A DNA stretch of 64,000 nucleotides from Anaerolineaceae bacterium (lineage in GTDB: Bacteria; Chloroflexota; Anaerolineae; Aggregatilineales; Phototrophicaceae), in contig JAPOVC010000028.1 of the NCBI GenBank assembly GCA_026708325.1, positions 182,749-246,748 of the forward strand, written 5' to 3'. This document shows positions 61,866-64,000 of this stretch, in pieces. How positions within the stretch are numbered: the first letter of the stretch is position 1; the number at the start of each line of letters is the position of its first letter. Under the pieces are notes generated by a model, which had not been told where the DNA came from, searched no databases, and saw only the letters and a program-made list of their open reading frames with translations. The position numbers and the translations under genes were made by a program.

Positions 61866-63178
61866 CGCGATTTGCCGGGTTGACCCAGACGTTCGGCGTA
61901 GGCACGGGCAGTGATGGCGAAAATGTGGCAACGGCGGCGGTCAATGAGACGGGTGGCAATTCTCTCGTCCAGTTCATCAATTTGACTGGCTGTGGTGAAC
62001 ACCGTCGGCAGTTCGTTGTTGTAGCGCGAGTCGATTAACTGAAACAATTTTTCCCGTACCCACGGCGTTCCCTGGCTTGCCGAAAGACTGTCAAGGATCA
62101 ACAGAGGCGCATTACGCACCATGTGAAATCTTTGTTGAAAACTGGTCGACGCGCTGTTGTCGAAGGAAACGCGGAGCCAGTCCATGAGGTCCGGCACGGT
62201 GCTGAAGGCGACCTTCGTGCCGCGTTCATACTGATGACAGGCAATCGCGGCAGCCAGGTGAGTCTTGCCGCTGCCAAAGCCACCGGTGAAGATCAGCCAT
62301 TTGTCCGGATTCTCGGCGAAGTCGTGGGCGACTTGCAGCGCAGCGGCGAGGTTCTTCTGTTCCCTGCGGTTGGTACCCAGGATGGCGTCAAAATTCTCCA
62401 GCCGCATTTCATTTGGCCAGGTGAGTTGCAGTTCCCTGGGCAGGGCAGGCGTCCGGTAGTCGGGCGCAGAGATTTCTACGTGGCGAATGATCGCTTCATC
62501 CAGCAAGCGACTGCGGATGCGACCTTCCATGGTATCCAGGTCAACATTTGTCGTAATGACGGTGGGCAGGTTTTGGCTGTGCCGGTGGTTGAGCAACTGG
62601 TAAAGCTTCTCACCGGCCCATGGACTGGGATTTTCAGCACCAAGGTCATCAAGAACGAGCAATTGCGCGCTGCGGATTCGGTCAAATTGCTCGTCGTAAC
62701 CGATTTCCGAGGAAGGACCGTAGGTGCTGCGCAAATGGTCGAGCAGGTCTGGCGCGGTTATGAACAGTACGACGTCTCCATGGGCCAGCCGTACGTTTCC
62801 GACGGCTGCCGCAAGGTGTGTCTTTCCACTTCCAATGCGACCGGAAAAGACCAGCCAGCCTTGAGGACGGTTGGCAAAGTCACGGGCATTTGACAGCGCC
62901 CTCTGGAGCGACACATTTTCCGGCTGACCGATTCCCTTGCGAGGGACGATGAAATTGTCGAAACGTTTGTCGGCGAAAGCCTCCAGGTTGCTTAGCCGAC
63001 GCAGGCGCGCCTGACGTTCCCCGTCACTGGAGGGCGGCAGGTTGGGGCAGCGATAGAGCTTGCCAAAGTCGGGGTGATCGTAAGGGACGTCGTGTCCCAG
63101 TACGCCCAGTCCGCCGCACAGGGGCGTCTCGCCGCAACGCTCGCAACGCTCCAGGTCAGCTGTCGATGAACTCCGCAT
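61862..63178 (-). CDS. Helicase loader homolog with two tandem DnaC/DnaI AAA+ domains
   Basis: A 438-residue protein. The ATG at 63178 overlaps the DnaD-like gene by 23 bp. Residues ~10-45 hold four cysteines (CERCGETPLC and a later C44) resembling a zinc-binding helicase-contact module. AAA+ domain 1 (~95-240): Walker A GRIGSGKT (113-120), Walker B LLVLDDLG (173-180), sensor 1 TTN (209-211) and the arginine region RIRSRL. AAA+ domain 2 (~275-430): Walker A GGFGSGKT (299-306), but Walker B LLILDSLS (359-366) has Ser for the second acid, and sensor 1 is TTA. Domain 2 probably binds ATP without hydrolysing it. Expected role: loading the DnaB helicase encoded just upstream. Confidence 0.88.
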   Translation of the reverse strand: MRSSSTADLERCERCGETPLCGGLGVLGHDVPYDHPDFGKLYRCPNLPPSSDGERQARLRRLSNLEAFADKRFDNFIVPRKGIGQPENVSLQRALSNARDFANRPQGWLVFSGRIGSGKTHLAAAVGNVRLAHGDVVLFITAPDLLDHLRSTYGPSSEIGYDEQFDRIRSAQLLVLDDLGAENPSPWAGEKLYQLLNHRHSQNLPTVITTNVDLDTMEGRIRSRLLDEAIIRHVEISAPDYRTPALPRELQLTWPNEMRLENFDAILGTNRREQKNLAAALQVAHDFAENPDKWLIFTGGFGSGKTHLAAAIACHQYERGTKVAFSTVPDLMDWLRVSFDNSASTSFQQRFHMVRNAPLLILDSLSASQGTPWVREKLFQLIDSRYNNELPTVFTTASQIDELDERIATRLIDRRRCHIFAITARAYAERLGQPGKSR

Positions 63179-63866
63179 AGCGTCCGCTGACAAAGCGTCG
63201 TCCGTCGTCCTGCGCAGCCCGTCCGACAAGTCCACGGTCCCGTCCTTCCCGCTCCCAACGGTCCAGAATGGCGCGCACGTAGCGCCAGTTGCGTTTGTTG
63301 TGTTGCACGGCCAGTTGAAGGGCTTCCTCAAGCCAAAAGTAAGGGAAACCGGCTTCGGCCTCATTCAACTGCTCGGCGAGCATCGGCGTGATTGTACCGA
63401 TGTTGGCCTCATAGAGACGGAAGAGGCCCGGTCGTTCCGGCAGGATTGCGGCGGTTTGCCGGGCGTCTCCGGGTCGCCAGTGGCCCGCCTCGAGGCGCGC
63501 CAGCAGGTCCCGTCCCGTGGCGCTGTTGAGTACGTAAAGAGTCTGCCCGTCCTCACCCTCCCCGAAAGTCGCCGCCAGCAGGACGCGCCGCTTCAGCGCG
63601 CGACCCAGGGCCCCCTTGAGTGTGTCGGCTGGCGACTGCCCCGGCGCCGCCTGCCGCAGGGCCAGCAACAGGTGTTCGTCCGTTTCAAGTTCAAAACGCT
63701 GCAGGTAGCGCAGCGGCCCGTCCTTTTGCGCCAGCGCGCGGCAGCAGAAGAGGATCAGCTGCAACTCGGCCAGGTCATCGATCAGCGGCAGCAACTCGCC
63801 GAAGAAGCTTTCAGGCAGGGGCGTATGCCGGCTCAGGCCCTCGCGGAAACCAGGGAAGCTGCGCAT
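63156..63866 (-). CDS. DnaD-domain replication initiation protein
   Basis: A 236-residue protein with an N-terminal winged-helix-like part (~15-125) and a C-terminal DnaD domain (~147-208): GLFRLYEANIGTITPMLAEQ, then the signature YVRAILDRWEREG (197-209). In Bacillus, DnaD with DnaB and DnaI remodels the origin and helps load the replicative helicase. Here the gene lies between the helicase and the loader, with a TGATG junction to dnaB and a 23-bp overlap to the loader. The end NS(GR)YAEFIDS is not conserved in the family. Confidence 0.85.
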   Translation of the reverse strand: MRSFPGFREGLSRHTPLPESFFGELLPLIDDLAELQLILFCCRALAQKDGPLRYLQRFELETDEHLLLALRQAAPGQSPADTLKGALGRALKRRVLLAATFGEGEDGQTLYVLNSATGRDLLARLEAGHWRPGDARQTAAILPERPGLFRLYEANIGTITPMLAEQLNEAEAGFPYFWLEEALQLAVQHNKRNWRYVRAILDRWEREGRDRGLVGRAAQDDGRRFVSGRYAEFIDS

Positions 63867-64000
63867 CAGCCGGCGCCAAGGTCGACTGGTCGTGCATTGA
63901 CGTCGCGGAAGCGGGTGACGGCCTTGTCAAAGAACAGCGAGACCGTGCCGGTGGGTCCGTTGCGATGTTTGGCGACGATGATGTCCGCCTGACCGGGAAT
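63866..64000 (-). CDS. dnaB: Replicative DNA helicase DnaB (C-terminal fragment)
   Basis: The last 44 codons of dnaB, cut by the window end. ADIIVAKHRNGPTGTVSLFF, then DKAVTRFRDV, is the signature C-terminus of bacterial DnaB, covering the hydrolysis-linked end of the RecA-like domain. The TGA (63868-63866) shares its A with the ATG of the DnaD-like gene. It is the upstream-most visible gene of the replication operon. Confidence 0.95.
   Translation of the reverse strand: MPGQADIIVAKHRNGPTGTVSLFFDKAVTRFRDVNARPVDLGAG

Overview
The window is a GC-rich, gene-dense chromosomal segment with no rRNA, tRNA, CRISPR array, insertion sequence or phage gene that I can see. Gene content fits a free-living or host-associated heterotroph with a monoderm-like envelope. 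It has many ABC importers whose binding proteins carry plain signal peptides with no lipobox, peptide, hydantoin and arabinoside catabolism, and a dnaB / dnaD-like / dnaC-like replication operon. My best guess is a Chloroflexota bacterium (Caldilineae/Anaerolineae-like), but this is inference from style and not from a marker gene.

Layout. 1-344: end of an unidentified gene, possibly recJ. 407-1690: hydroxyacid-oxoacid transhydrogenase, convergent with a minus-strand arabinoside operon (9736-1697) of two paralogous sugar-binding proteins, two permeases and two paralogous GH51 arabinofuranosidases. 37752-9793 (minus): a 28-kb run of coupled genes with two peptide-binding proteins, a Dpp/Opp permease and ATPase set, hyuA, a hydantoin-racemase-like gene, two canonical hyuB genes, a second hyuA, and then seven consecutive full-length hyuB paralogs. 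This sevenfold hyuB array is the most unusual thing here. 37753-38387: gene-free divergent control region. 38388-40226 (plus): a glutaredoxin-thioredoxin reductase fusion followed by thiol peroxidase, which looks like a self-contained peroxide-reduction pair.

44868-40244 (minus): NitT/TauT-type importer with an amidohydrolase and a PfkB kinase. 45015-48001: SDR, M19 dipeptidase and a DadA-like FAD oxidase. 48050-48723: a DUF4956 membrane protein behind a Pho-box-like triple repeat. 51195-48845 (minus): three tandem small EthD-like proteins and an M24 peptidase. 51317-54852 (plus): a ribose-type importer. 55019-58821 (minus): two-domain VOC protein and an exported M16 protease, each with a terminator-like hairpin. 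58958-59863: pdxS. 64000-59956 (minus): dnaB (partial), a dnaD-like gene, a helicase-loader homolog with two fused AAA+ domains, a GNAT acetyltransferase and a KARI-like protein that lacks most catalytic residues.

How it works together. Most of the segment captures small organic nitrogen and sugar compounds (peptides, hydantoins/lactams, arabinosides, pentose-like sugars, a TauT-type substrate) and processes them inside the cell. Tandem duplication recurs: GH51 x2, sugar SBP x2, peptide SBP x2, hyuB 2+7, EthD x3, and AAA+ x2 within one protein. All seven exported proteins share an Ala-Gln-Asp signal-peptide junction.
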